Below are positions 33,591 to 42,700 of a stretch of DNA of 64,000 bases, one piece after another. This stretch comes from Corynebacterium sp. CNJ-954 (lineage in GTDB: Bacteria > Actinomycetota > Actinomycetes > Mycobacteriales > Mycobacteriaceae): contig NZ_MKKI01000046.1 of the NCBI RefSeq assembly GCF_001942345.1, forward strand, positions 1 to 64,000. The letters are read 5' to 3'. The position numbers were made by a program, and so were the translations under genes. The stretch's first letter is position 1; each line of letters begins with the position of its first letter. Under the pieces are notes generated by a model that saw nothing but the letters and a program-made list of their open reading frames with translations, had not been told where the DNA came from and searched no databases.

Positions 33591-33719
33591 ATGAACTGTC
33601 CCTACTGCACGTCAGAGAACCTGTTCCCGGACAGTGAGACCGACAACGCCTGGCAGTGCCGTGACTGCTGCCGGGTGTTCTCGGTGAAGCTGCACGGGCA
33701 CATCGACCGCGGGGTCTGA
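33591..33719 (+). CDS. cysX: CysX-like small Cys-rich (zinc-ribbon/ferredoxin-like) protein
   Basis: A 42-residue protein beginning MNCPYCTSENLFPD, with a second pair CRDCC. The two CxxC-type pairs suggest a bound zinc or iron. Position directly after cysI matches cysX of the C. glutamicum cysIXHDNYZ cluster, where it is thought to assist sulfite reduction, for example as an electron carrier or assembly factor. GAGGAG lies upstream of the ATG at 33591, supporting this start over the in-frame ATG at 33525. Confidence 0.82.
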   Translation: MNCPYCTSENLFPDSETDNAWQCRDCCRVFSVKLHGHIDRGV

Positions 33720-33784
33720 GCCGGTCGCGAGCGCACGCCGAGAGGATATAGGGCACCCTTGCCCGTCCTGTAGGCTCAACCGTC

Positions 33785-35446
33785 ATGGCGGGAGATGCGG
33801 AGACAGACGGTACCGGGCGTGACACGATCAGATCCGGCCTCCTCCGCAGCTTCCCCTCGAAGCTCCCGGACCCCGCCGACCGTCGCTGGCTGCTGAAGCT
33901 CGCCGTCGCCCAGCGCCCGGTCCAGCTCATCGCCTCCGTCGGGATGTTGGTGGGGTTCATCTGCAACGCCACCACATCCATCGTGGTCGGACGTGCCATC
34001 GACGATGCCGTCGCCACCGGGCGGTGGAACCGGCTGGTGCTGTGGGTCGCCCTGCTGGCCGGACTGTTCCTGCTCAATGCGGTGGCGGTCTGGCTGGCGC
34101 GGCGGTACACGGAGATCACCCTCCAGCAGCTCAGCCATGACCTGCGCACCACGGTCACCGACCGGATCCAGGACCCGCGGGGGATCAGCAGCACCGACGG
34201 ACGGGAACGTACCGCCGGCGGGCTGCTGTCGATCGCGAGCACGGACGCGAACAAGGCAGCGGAGATCGTGGTGATGACGGTCTTCCCGATCGCCGAACTC
34301 GGCTCGATCCTCTACGTCGCCGTCGTGGTGCTGTCGATCCACTGGCAGCTCGGTCTCGCTGTTCTGGTCGGGGCCCCGCTGGTGGTGGCCCTGTCGGTGC
34401 GCGCCGCCCGCCCGCTGCGTGGTCGGGCCCAGGCCCGCCAGCAGGCTCTGGCGCAGGCGGCGGCCGTCGCTGCGGACGCGGTCCAGGGGCTGCGGATCGT
34501 CAAAGGCCTCGGCGTGGTGCGCACCATGCGCCGCCGGTACCACGGCTACTCGTCCAGGGCCCTCGATGCGACGGTGCGGGCCAACGCCGCCGAAGCACGG
34601 TTGACGATGGTCACCGAGTCCGTGGGGGCGATCTACGTTGTCGCCATCGGTGTGACGGCCGGGTGGATCGCCCTGCATGACGGCTTGAGCGTGGGGCAGC
34701 TGATCACCGTCGTGGGCCTGTCGCAGTATGTCGTCGTGCCGATGACGATGCTGGGACGTAACTTCGCCACCCGTGTGGCGATCTCGTCGGCGTCGGGGCG
34801 CCGCGTGCAGGAGGTTCTCACCTCTCCGTACGCCACACCGGACGAGGCGTCGGACGCGACGACCGATGCAGTGTTGGCGGCGTTGCCTGCCGGGGTCACC
34901 GTCGTGCGGGGGACCGGCGGTGGGAGCCACCCGTCTGCGGTGACGTCGGTGGTGACGTCGGCACTGCTCCGGCTGCCGCGTCACCGCGTGACCGTGGCCC
35001 CGCACGGGGCGGATCTCTTCGACGGCCCGTTACGGGACAACGTCCACCCGGACCCGGCGGTGGCTGTGCGCGCCCTCGAGGTCGCCGACTGCTCCGACAT
35101 CCCGGGGGGACCGGAACGGTCTGTGGGGGAGGGAGGACGGCGGTTGTCCGGTGGGCAGCGGCAACGCGTCGCCCTGGCACGCGCCATCGCGGCGGACCCG
35201 GAGCTGCTGGTGCTGAGCGATCCGACCACCGCGGTGGACTCGGTCACCGAACAGCACATCGCTGAGCGTGTCGCGGCGCTCTATGCCGGCGACGGTCGTC
35301 CCGGGCACCGGGTCCTGGTCATCAGCGATGCGCCTGCCTGGCATGTCGCCGCGGAGCATGAAATCACGCACGCCGAGTTCGCCGCCCTCGTCGGGCGCGC
35401 CGATCCCACACCTGCGTCGGTCGCGACCGGGGAGGAGCAGCGATGA
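33785..35446 (+). CDS. ABC exporter half-transporter with degenerate nucleotide-binding site
   Basis: A 553-residue protein with an N-terminal six-span type-1 exporter domain (about 30-330) and a C-terminal ABC domain. The Walker A position reads GTGGGSHPSA, without the lysine; the signature LSGGQRQRVALARA is intact; Walker B is LLVLSDPTTAVD, with the Asp and catalytic Glu changed. It can therefore provide only a signature motif to a partner. The stop overlaps the next gene's ATG (ATGA), so the two form a heterodimer. Substrate unknown. The pair sits between cysX and cysH, interrupting an operon that is continuous in C. glutamicum. Confidence 0.85.
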   Translation: MAGDAETDGTGRDTIRSGLLRSFPSKLPDPADRRWLLKLAVAQRPVQLIASVGMLVGFICNATTSIVVGRAIDDAVATGRWNRLVLWVALLAGLFLLNAVAVWLARRYTEITLQQLSHDLRTTVTDRIQDPRGISSTDGRERTAGGLLSIASTDANKAAEIVVMTVFPIAELGSILYVAVVVLSIHWQLGLAVLVGAPLVVALSVRAARPLRGRAQARQQALAQAAAVAADAVQGLRIVKGLGVVRTMRRRYHGYSSRALDATVRANAAEARLTMVTESVGAIYVVAIGVTAGWIALHDGLSVGQLITVVGLSQYVVVPMTMLGRNFATRVAISSASGRRVQEVLTSPYATPDEASDATTDAVLAALPAGVTVVRGTGGGSHPSAVTSVVTSALLRLPRHRVTVAPHGADLFDGPLRDNVHPDPAVAVRALEVADCSDIPGGPERSVGEGGRRLSGGQRQRVALARAIAADPELLVLSDPTTAVDSVTEQHIAERVAALYAGDGRPGHRVLVISDAPAWHVAAEHEITHAEFAALVGRADPTPASVATGEEQR

Positions 35447-37277
35447 GGGCCGCGTCCCTGACAAGTCCGAAGACCGACGGTGGGGACGGCCCCGTCCGGA
35501 CCTTCCCTCTGGCCACCTGGGCTCAGGCCCGGCGGGAGGTTGCCGCCCAGGCGAGGAAGGTGCCACGGGCCCGTCGGCAGGCTCTCATCGCGTTCCTGCT
35601 GTTGGCGGTCGGTTCGACCTGCACCGTGACCGTCCCCCGCCTGCTGGGGCGCATCGTGGACATCGTGTCCTCGGCGGCCGGGTCGGCGGCGGGCCAGCTG
35701 GCGCAGGCGGAGACTGACCTGTGGCGTACCGCCGGACTGATGGTCGTCGTCGCCGTCAGTGCCGGAGTGTTCAACGGTGCCGGCTACTTCATCCTCGCCC
35801 GGCTCTCCGAGCGGCTGATCGCGAACCTGCGTGAGGAGATGGTCGGCACCGCGCTGGGGCTGCCCATGCACTCGGTCGAGGACGCCGGCACCGGCGATGT
35901 CGTCAGCCGGTCCACCGATGACGTCGCCCAGGTGTCGGCGGCGATCATGGAGCGTTGCCGATCCTGTCGGGTGCGGTGTTCGTCATCGGTGCCACGGCGG
36001 TCAGCCTGGTGACGGTGGACTGGCGTTTCCTGCTGATCATCCTGGTGGTCTCGCCCGTGTACTGGCTGGCGGCCCGGTCCTACCTGCGTCGCGCACCGGC
36101 ACTGTACGCCGCGGAGCGTGCGTCGATGGGACTGCGGGCGCGGCGCGTCCTGGAGGCCATCCACGGCCGTGCCACGGTGCGGGCCTTCCGTATGGAGGAC
36201 GAGATGCATGAACGCATCGCGGACTCCTCCCGCCAGGTCATGACCAATGCGGTGAACGCCAACCGGGTCATGGTCGTGCTGATGAACAAGATGCTCATCG
36301 CGGAGCTGGTGATGCTGGCGACGGCGATCGTCCTGGGATTCGTGCTCGTCGACAACGGTGTCCTGCGTGTCGGTGCGGTGACGGCGGCGACACTGATGCT
36401 CATCCGGGTGCGTGGACCGTTGCAGCAGATCATGCGGGTGCTCGACGTCGCACAGTCCGGTTACGCCTCCCTGGCCCGCATCGTGGGTGTCACGGTGGAT
36501 CCGCCCCGTCCGGTGCCGGACGCCGGGGCGCCTGAGGCACGTGGCGAGGTACGTCTGGACGGGGTGGACTTCCGCTACGGGGACGACTCCTGGGCGGTGG
36601 AGGACGTCAGCTTCACCATCGAGCCGGGACGGACCGTCGCCCTCGTCGGGTCGTCCGGCGCGGGCAAGACCACGGTGGCGACGCTGCTCGCCGGGCTCCG
36701 GGAACCCACTGCCGGCTCGGTGACGGTGGACGGGGTCCCGGTGACCGCCCTGTCCGACGACGAGCGTGCAGCCCGGTTGGCCCTGGTGTCGCAGGAGGTG
36801 CACACGTTCTCCGGCACATTGAGGGATGACCTGGGGTTGGCCGTGGATTCTGAGCGGACCGACGACGGGCAGCTTGTCGACGCACTCGCCGCCGTCGGGG
36901 CGCTCGACTGGTTCCACCGGTTGCCGGCCGGCCTGGACACCGTGGTCGGTGCGCGGGGGTTGGTGCCTGACCCGGTGATTGCCCAGCAGATCGCGCTGGC
37001 CCGGGTCCTGCTGCGGGATCCGCGGGTCGTCGTCCTCGACGAGGCGACGGCCGAGGCGGGGTCGGCGGGGGCCCAGGCACTGGAGGCGGCGGCCCGTCGA
37101 CTGACGGAGGGGAGGACGGCACTGACGGTGGCGCACCGTCTGGACCAGGCACGCCTTGCCGATGAGGTGCTGGTCATGGAGGACGGCAGGATCGTGGAGA
37201 ACGGGACCCACGACGACCTCGTCGAGGCCGGGGGACGCTATGCGCGTCTGTGGGAGGTCTGGTCGCGCGGGAGGTAG
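35443..37277 (+). CDS. ABC exporter half-transporter, catalytic partner (apparent frameshift)
   Basis: Membrane domain with six spans, then an ABC domain with Walker A GSSGAGKTT and Walker B VVVLDEATAEAGS, but the signature is lost (GLVPDPVIAQQIALARVL). Combined with the upstream subunit this leaves one complete ATP site, as in heterodimeric exporters. The frame breaks near 35954 (AAIMERC versus PILSGAVFVIG); a single missing base rejoins it, so a sequencing error is likely. The stop TAG lies in the first unit of a 10-base tandem repeat. Confidence 0.85.
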
Positions 37278-37296
37278 CGGGAGGTAGCGGGAGGTA
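37267..37296 (+). repeat. Three tandem copies of GCGGGAGGTA
   Basis: Exact 10-base units at 37267, 37277 and 37287. The TAG stop of the ABC exporter gene is formed at the junction of the first two units. Confidence 0.85.
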
Positions 37297-37334
37297 GTTG
37301 ACCCGCTGCGGGGGCGAGGTGGGTCCGGATGCGT

Positions 37335-37393
37335 GCGCGCGTACCGGATCCGCGGCATCGGTGACGGCGGATCACTGATTCCGGTACGCGCGC
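37335..37393. terminator. Large stem-loop between the ABC exporter and cysH
   Basis: GCGCGCGTACCGG (37335-37347) pairs perfectly with 37381-37393, and an inner GATCCGC/GCGGATC stem (37347-37353, 37367-37373) continues it. It would isolate the exporter genes from the cysH promoter. No T-run follows, so termination is inferred. The remaining stretch to 37669 holds only the cysH regulatory sites. Confidence 0.55.
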
Positions 37394-37464
37394 GTGCACC
37401 GCGGCTTTCACCGCGAATGGAACCCGGCGTGGAGTGGCACCGAGGCGTCCCCGGAGGGTCGTTG

Positions 37465-37480
37465 CAGACCTCTCGGTCTA
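37465..37480. promoter_or_regulatory. Upstream McbR-type operator of cysH
   Basis: CAGAC-CTCTCG-GTCTA matches the McbR consensus with one change and lies about 85 bases upstream of the cysH -10 box. Confidence 0.6.
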
Positions 37481-37543
37481 GAGAATAAACATGCTATCAG
37501 CAGCAAAGACAAACAGAGTTTGTGTCCATACACGAAATTCTGG

Positions 37544-37602
37544 TTGCTCAGGGGAGGTCTCTGCTCTAGTCTGGTGACTCATACCGCAGACCGACCGGTC
37601 TG
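37544..37602 (+). promoter_or_regulatory. cysH promoter with downstream McbR-type operator
   Basis: TTGCTC (37544-37549) and TAGTCT (37567-37572) are 17 bases apart. CAGAC-CGACCG-GTCTG (37587-37602) lies just past the expected start point. CTAGTCTGG and the downstream operator are the same elements as in the cysI promoter. Confidence 0.65.
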
Positions 37603-37669
37603 TTGGGCGCCGGTCGGAACGTGACGACGACAGCCCGACACCGCAAACCCCGACTGAAGAAGAGCAGGA

Positions 37670-38515
37670 ATGACGAACACAGGACCAGACGTCGGATTCG
37701 CGACGCTCACCGGCCTGATCGGCGCGTCCGGCGTTTCCGGCGTCTCGGGAACACAGGACGCCCGGGACCTCACCGACCCCGAGGTGAGCCCCCCCGACGC
37801 ACCGACGACCACGACACCGCTCAGTGAAGAACAGACCGCGGCACACCGCGCCCTCGTCGACGAATGGAACGGCACGCTTGAAGGTGCCAGCGCCGAAGAG
37901 ATCCTCGACTGGGTCAACGAGCACGTCACCGGCACTGTCGCGGTGACGATGTCCATGCAGGACACCGTCCTGGCGGAACTGACCGAAGGCCGTGTCCACG
38001 ACGCCGAGATGGTCTTCCTCGACACCGGCTACCACTTCGACGAGACCCTCGACGTGGCCCGCGACGTCGACGAGCGGTACACCCTGCCGCTGCGCACCGT
38101 CGAACCGGTCTACCCGGTGAAGAAGCAGGACGAGGTCTACGGCCGCGACCTGTACAAGCGCAACCCCACAGCCTGCTGCCGTATGCGCAAGGTCGAGCCC
38201 CTCGCCCGGATGCTCAACCCCTACGAGGCATGGATCTCGGGTGTGAAGCGGGTCGACAGCGAGCTGCGCAGGGACACCCCGATCCTCGACGTCGACCGCA
38301 CCGGCCGGCTGAAGATCAACCCCATCGCCGCATGGACCGAGCAGGACGTCGAGGACTACATCCACGACCACGACCTGATCATCCACCCGCTGACCACGCA
38401 GGGCTACCCCTCCATCGGCTGCGCCACCTGCACGATGCCGGTCGCCCCCGGCGAAGACCCCCGTTCCGGCCGTTGGGCCAACTCCTCCAAGACAGAATGC
38501 GGACTCCACCTGTGA
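37670..38515 (+). CDS. cysH: CysH, APS/PAPS reductase (4Fe-4S type)
   Basis: A 281-residue reductase that converts activated sulfate to sulfite. Core motifs are TMSMQDTVLAEL (compare the S-(F/M)-Q-x-T/S substrate loop), FLDTGYHF and the cluster cysteines Cys169-Cys170 (ACCRMRK) with Cys251 and Cys254 (CATC), typical of enzymes that use adenosine 5'-phosphosulfate. The catalytic Cys277 is in the C-terminal ECGLHL. The first 50 residues are a low-complexity Gly/Pro/Thr leader. GTGA overlap with cysD. Confidence 0.94.
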   Translation: MTNTGPDVGFATLTGLIGASGVSGVSGTQDARDLTDPEVSPPDAPTTTTPLSEEQTAAHRALVDEWNGTLEGASAEEILDWVNEHVTGTVAVTMSMQDTVLAELTEGRVHDAEMVFLDTGYHFDETLDVARDVDERYTLPLRTVEPVYPVKKQDEVYGRDLYKRNPTACCRMRKVEPLARMLNPYEAWISGVKRVDSELRRDTPILDVDRTGRLKINPIAAWTEQDVEDYIHDHDLIIHPLTTQGYPSIGCATCTMPVAPGEDPRSGRWANSSKTECGLHL

Positions 38516-39429
38516 CTACTGCGACAGAACTCCCCACACTCAGCCCCCACCTGGCCAGCCTCGAGGCGGAGGCCATCGAGATCCTCCGTGAGGTCGCCGG
38601 CCAGTTTGAACGTCCTGCCCTGCTGTTCTCCGGTGGGAAGGACTCGGTCGTCGTCCTGGAACTGGCCAAGCGTGCCTTCGCGCCCGCGGCCGTGCCGTTC
38701 GAGCTGGTGCACGTCGACACGGGCCACAACTTCCCGGAGGTCATCGAGTTCCGTGACCGTGTCGCCGAGGATCCCCGCATCAGTCTGCACGTCGCCCACG
38801 TGCAGGACTGGATCGACTCCGGCGCGATCCAGGAGCGTCCCGACGGGACCCGTAACCCGCTGCAGACCGTCCCGCTGGTCGAGACGATCCAGAACCGCGG
38901 ATACGACGCCGTCCTGGGCGGGGCCCGCCGCGACGAGGAGAAGGCCCGCGCCAAGGAGCGCGTCTTCTCCGTGCGCGACTCCTTCGGCGGATGGAACCCG
39001 CGGCGGCAGCGTCCGGAACTGTGGGGTCTCTACAACGGCCGTCACCAGGCGGGCGAGAACATCCGCGTGTTCCCGATCTCGAACTGGACCGAGGCAGACA
39101 TCTGGGACTACCTGCGGGACCGTGACGTGGAGATCCCCGGGATCTACTACTCCCACGACCGTGAGGTCTTCAACCGCGGCGGCATGTGGCTGACCGCCGG
39201 TGAGTGGGGTGGGCCGGCCGAGGGCGAGACCGTCGAGACGAAGACGGTGCGCTACCGCACCGTCGGCGATATGTCCTGCACCGGTGCAGTCCTCTCGGAC
39301 GCGGGCACCATCGACGAGGTCATCGACGAGATCCGCCTGTCCACCACCACCGAACGTGGCGCCACCCGTGCCGACGACAAACTCTCCGAGTCCTCGATGG
39401 AGGACCGCAAGAAGGAAGGCTACTTCTGA
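38512..39429 (+). CDS. cysD: CysD, sulfate adenylyltransferase small subunit
   Basis: ATP sulfurylase subunit with the PP-loop LLFSGGKDSVV, the family block GGARRDEEKARAKERVFSVR and the C-terminal SSMEDRKKEGYF. With CysN it makes adenosine 5'-phosphosulfate. The GTG at 38512 overlaps the cysH stop and gives the expected N-terminus (VTTATELP); an in-frame ATG at 38497 is an alternative. Stop and cysN start overlap as TGATG. Confidence 0.95.
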   Translation: MTTATELPTLSPHLASLEAEAIEILREVAGQFERPALLFSGGKDSVVVLELAKRAFAPAAVPFELVHVDTGHNFPEVIEFRDRVAEDPRISLHVAHVQDWIDSGAIQERPDGTRNPLQTVPLVETIQNRGYDAVLGGARRDEEKARAKERVFSVRDSFGGWNPRRQRPELWGLYNGRHQAGENIRVFPISNWTEADIWDYLRDRDVEIPGIYYSHDREVFNRGGMWLTAGEWGGPAEGETVETKTVRYRTVGDMSCTGAVLSDAGTIDEVIDEIRLSTTTERGATRADDKLSESSMEDRKKEGYF

Positions 39430-40765
39430 TGACTGCACCGACTGCCACACTGGAGGCTCCCGTGAGCGACGCAGAAACTCCGGGCACCGTCCCCACCCTA
39501 CGGCTGTGCACCGCCGGTTCCGTCGACGACGGAAAGTCCACGTTCGTCGGACGCCTGCTGTACGACACCAAGTCCATCCTCGCCGACCAGTACGAGGCCG
39601 TGGAACGGGTCTCGACCGCCAAAGGCCTGGAGAACCCGGACCTCTCCCTGCTGGTCGACGGGCTGCGTGCCGAACGGGAGCAGGGGATCACCATCGACGT
39701 GGCCTACCGCTACTTCGCCACGGACAAGCGGTCCTTCATCCTCGCCGACTGCCCGGGCCATGTCCAGTACACCCGGAACACCGTCACCGGCCTGTCGACC
39801 TCTGACCTGGTCATCGTGCTCATCGACGCCCGGAACGGCGTCATCGAACAGACCCGTCGTCACCTCACCGTCGCCGCGATGATGAAGACCTCGCACGTCG
39901 TCGTCGCCGTGAACAAGATCGACGCCGTCGACTTCGACGAGGGAGTCTTCCGCTCGATCACTTCCGAGGTCCGTGAACTCGCCGAGGACCTGAAGCTCCC
40001 GAAGATCGACGTGGTGCCGACCTCGGCGCTGCTCGGGGACAACGTCGTCTCCCCGTCGGAGAACACCCCCTGGTACGGCGGGCCGACCGTCCTCGACATC
40101 CTGGAGAACGCCCGTCCGGCCCGCATCAACGCCGGCAAGGTCCGCGGACTGCGTTTCCCCGTGCAGGTCGTCATCCGCGACCACGCCACGGACTACCGTG
40201 GCTACGCGGGACGGTTGACCTCCGGCTCGATCGCCGTCGGTGACGAGGTCACCGTCGGTGGCCGGGACGGTCGGACGACCACGGTCGTCGGAATCGACGG
40301 CCCGGCCGGTGACCAGGACCGTGCCGAGCGCGGCGAGTCCGTCACGCTGCGACTGGCCGACGACATCGACATCTCCCGTGGTGACCTCATCGCCTCCGAG
40401 GTGGAGGGCGATCCGGCTCCCACCCCGTCCACCTCGGCCACCGCACTGGTGTTCCAGCTTGCCGAGACCCCGGTGAAACTGCGGGGTAATGTGCTGCTGC
40501 GCTACGGGTCCGCCACCGTACGTGCACGGGTCGACGAGATCATCAGCCGTGTCCACATCCTCGATGAGAACGAGACCGGCGAGGACGGGGACCTGGGCAC
40601 CGAGCTCGCACTCAACGACATCGCCGAGGTGCGCGTGACGGTCGCCGAGCCGCTCCCGTTCGAGGCGTACCGCCGTGGTGGACGCGTCGGGTCCTTCCTG
40701 CTGATCAACCCCGGTACCGGTGACACGCTCACCGCAGGCTGGTCACCGGGGAGACCCAGGCCTGA
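39429..40765 (+). CDS. cysN: CysN, sulfate adenylyltransferase GTPase subunit (frameshift at 3' end)
   Basis: EF-Tu-like GTPase that drives ATP sulfurylase: P-loop AGSVDDGKST, G3 ADCPGH, G4 NKID, followed by two beta-barrel domains. The frame is lost near 40739, after INPGTGDTLTAG; the expected end VTGETQA and a stop at 40763-40765 lie in another frame, while the uncorrected frame runs into antisense-like sequence. One missing base explains this. There is no C-terminal APS kinase domain, consistent with an APS-reducing pathway. Confidence 0.9.
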
Positions 40766-40779
40766 GCCCCGGAACACTG

Positions 40780-41550
40780 ATGTCCACCACTGTCCGGTCC
40801 GGTTCCCTGTCTCCCGTCGTGTGCCTGGCGCACGGCTCCCGGCACCCGGAGGCGGACCGGACGGTGGTCGACATTGCCCGTGCCGTCGCCGACCTGACCG
40901 GACGCGACAGCAGGGCGGCGTACCTGGACTTCTCCCCGTTGACGCCGACGACGGTCGCCGGACTGCTCGCTGCGGAGGGGTGGTCAGAGGTCGTCGTCGT
41001 GCCACTCCTGTTCACCACGGCATTCCACATGACCACCGACGTCCCCGAGGCGTTGGCGCAGGCCACCGCCGAGACGGGGGTGGAACTGCGGCAGGCGGCG
41101 GGGATCGGCACCGGCGACGACCTCGCCGATCTGCTGGCCTCCCGCATCCGTGCCCGCGGAGACGGTGGTGCGGCCGACCATCTCGTCCTCTACTCGGTGG
41201 GGTCCAGTGTCGACGGCGCCAACGACCGCGTCGCCGACCTGGCGGACGCCGTCGGACGACGACTCGGCGTGGGGGCCCACGCACTGGTCGCCACCGGCGG
41301 GCCCGGAACCGGGCCGGATGCCCTGGTGACCCGCGTAGAGGATGCCGTCCGGCGGGGAGCCGACCGGATCGCGGTGGAACCCCTGTTCATCTGTCCCGGC
41401 ACGCTCTGGGACAACGCGGTCCGGGCACTCCGCATCTCCTCCGTCGCCCGCTCCGTGGCGGTCGGGGAGCCGCTGGCGACCGATATCGCCCCCCTCATCG
41501 CCGCACGACTCAGTGACCACCCGCCACAGGACGAAGGGACGACCCGATGA
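40780..41550 (+). CDS. cysY: CysY, CbiX/sirohydrochlorin ferrochelatase-like protein
   Basis: A 256-residue protein made of two CbiX-like halves. The first has VCLAHGSRHPEADRTV, with the metal-site His, and VVVPLLFTTAFHMTTD; the second has VLYSVGSSVDG, where the matching His is changed, and IAVEPLFICPGTLWD. It would insert iron into sirohydrochlorin to make siroheme for CysI. Start ATG at 40780, 14 bases after the cysN stop. The stop overlaps cysZ (ATGA). Confidence 0.85.
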   Translation: MSTTVRSGSLSPVVCLAHGSRHPEADRTVVDIARAVADLTGRDSRAAYLDFSPLTPTTVAGLLAAEGWSEVVVVPLLFTTAFHMTTDVPEALAQATAETGVELRQAAGIGTGDDLADLLASRIRARGDGGAADHLVLYSVGSSVDGANDRVADLADAVGRRLGVGAHALVATGGPGTGPDALVTRVEDAVRRGADRIAVEPLFICPGTLWDNAVRALRISSVARSVAVGEPLATDIAPLIAARLSDHPPQDEGTTR

Positions 41551-42497
41551 AGCTGCTCTTGTTCGCCGTGGCCGGCCTGATGGCTCAGCTGGTCGACGGG
41601 GCCCTCGGCATGGCGTTCGGCGTGACGGCCACGACGATGCTGATTCTATCGGGCACCGCGCCGGCCCAGGCCAGCGCGGCGGTGCACTTCGCCGAGGTCG
41701 GGACGACGCTGTTCTCCGGGATCGCCCACTGGCGGCTCAACAACGTCCACTGGCCCACCGTGATCTTCCTCGGAATCCCCGGGGCGGTCGGTGCGTTCAT
41801 CGGCGCGACGGTGCTCGCGGGCCTGTCCGCGGAATCTGCCGAGCCCGTTGTCTCGACGCTGCTGCTCCTGCTCGGGGCGTACGTCCTGATCCGCAGCATC
41901 CTCGTGCCGTGGAAGAAGACGGCGGCGGCGGACGGTGCGCCGGCGTCGGCCACCCGTCGGTCCCGTCTCGGCCTGGTCACCCTGGGGCTCGGGGGAGGTT
42001 TCCTCGACGCCTCCGGCGGCGGCGGGTGGGGCCCGGTCACCACCTCGACATTGATGAGTGTGGGGCGCAGCGAACCCCGAAAGATCATCGGCACGGTCAA
42101 CACCGCCGAGTTCCTCGTCGCGGTGGCGGCCTCTGCCGGATTCATCGTCGGTCTCGACCGCGTGCACGAGTCCTGGCAACCCGTCCTCGGCCTGCTCATC
42201 GGTGGGTTGATCGGTGCACCGATCGCCGCCTGGATCGTGACCGTCATCAAACCCGACATTCTCGGCGGCATCGTCGGCGCCGTCCTGGTCGGGCTCAACG
42301 GTGCCCGGGTCAGCGTCTCACTCGGATGGTTCGGCGGTGTGCTGACCTCGGTGGTCGTGGTGGTGTGCCTGGTCGCCGTGGTCCGTGGACTCCGTGGACT
42401 CCGTGCCGCGGGACACCGGGCGGGGAACGACGACCCGCAGGACGAGACGTCCGACTCCTCCGACCCGGTAGTTATCGCCGTAGATGCACCCCGGTGA
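41547..42497 (+). CDS. cysZ: CysZ, TauE/SafE-family sulfate permease
   Basis: A 316-residue membrane protein with eight or so hydrophobic segments in two repeats. Family motifs are QLVDGALGMAFGV near the N-terminus and GGGFLDASGGGGWGP with VNTAEFLV in the second repeat. In C. glutamicum the gene at this position, cysZ, is the sulfate importer. Last gene of the cysHDNYZ unit, coupled by ATGA to cysY. The C-terminus is a hydrophilic Asp/Ser-rich tail. Confidence 0.9.
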   Translation: MKLLLFAVAGLMAQLVDGALGMAFGVTATTMLILSGTAPAQASAAVHFAEVGTTLFSGIAHWRLNNVHWPTVIFLGIPGAVGAFIGATVLAGLSAESAEPVVSTLLLLLGAYVLIRSILVPWKKTAAADGAPASATRRSRLGLVTLGLGGGFLDASGGGGWGPVTTSTLMSVGRSEPRKIIGTVNTAEFLVAVAASAGFIVGLDRVHESWQPVLGLLIGGLIGAPIAAWIVTVIKPDILGGIVGAVLVGLNGARVSVSLGWFGGVLTSVVVVVCLVAVVRGLRGLRAAGHRAGNDDPQDETSDSSDPVVIAVDAPR

Positions 42498-42700
42498 GGT
42501 GACGCCGGCAGAGAGCGCCGGTTTCACCCCCGCGTGAGTGGGATAAGACACAGCAATGGGGGTATTGAGACCATTAAGACAGTTCCACGTTGGTCGGTGT
42601 CAGTGATTCACGGCACAATGGGGGAGGAACATCCCCACGCTCCGGGAGCGTCACCAGGCACCGGACGTGACGGGGACCGTCAACCATGTAAGGAGACCCC

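Noticed and set aside
31319..33592. 757-codon open frame antisense to cysI
   Set aside because: High-GC antisense shadow; its sequence is Val/Asp/Gly-rich without recognisable domains and lies opposite conserved catalytic cysI sequence.
40766..41516. Continuation of the cysN frame as an Arg/Pro-rich C-terminal domain
   Set aside because: It is cysY read out of frame after an apparent one-base loss near 40739; the normal CysN end lies in the corrected frame.
42498..42700. RamB/GlxR operator before pta
   Set aside because: TGATTCACGG-type half-sites occur, but no full TGTGA-N6-TCACA or RamB-like motif could be supported.
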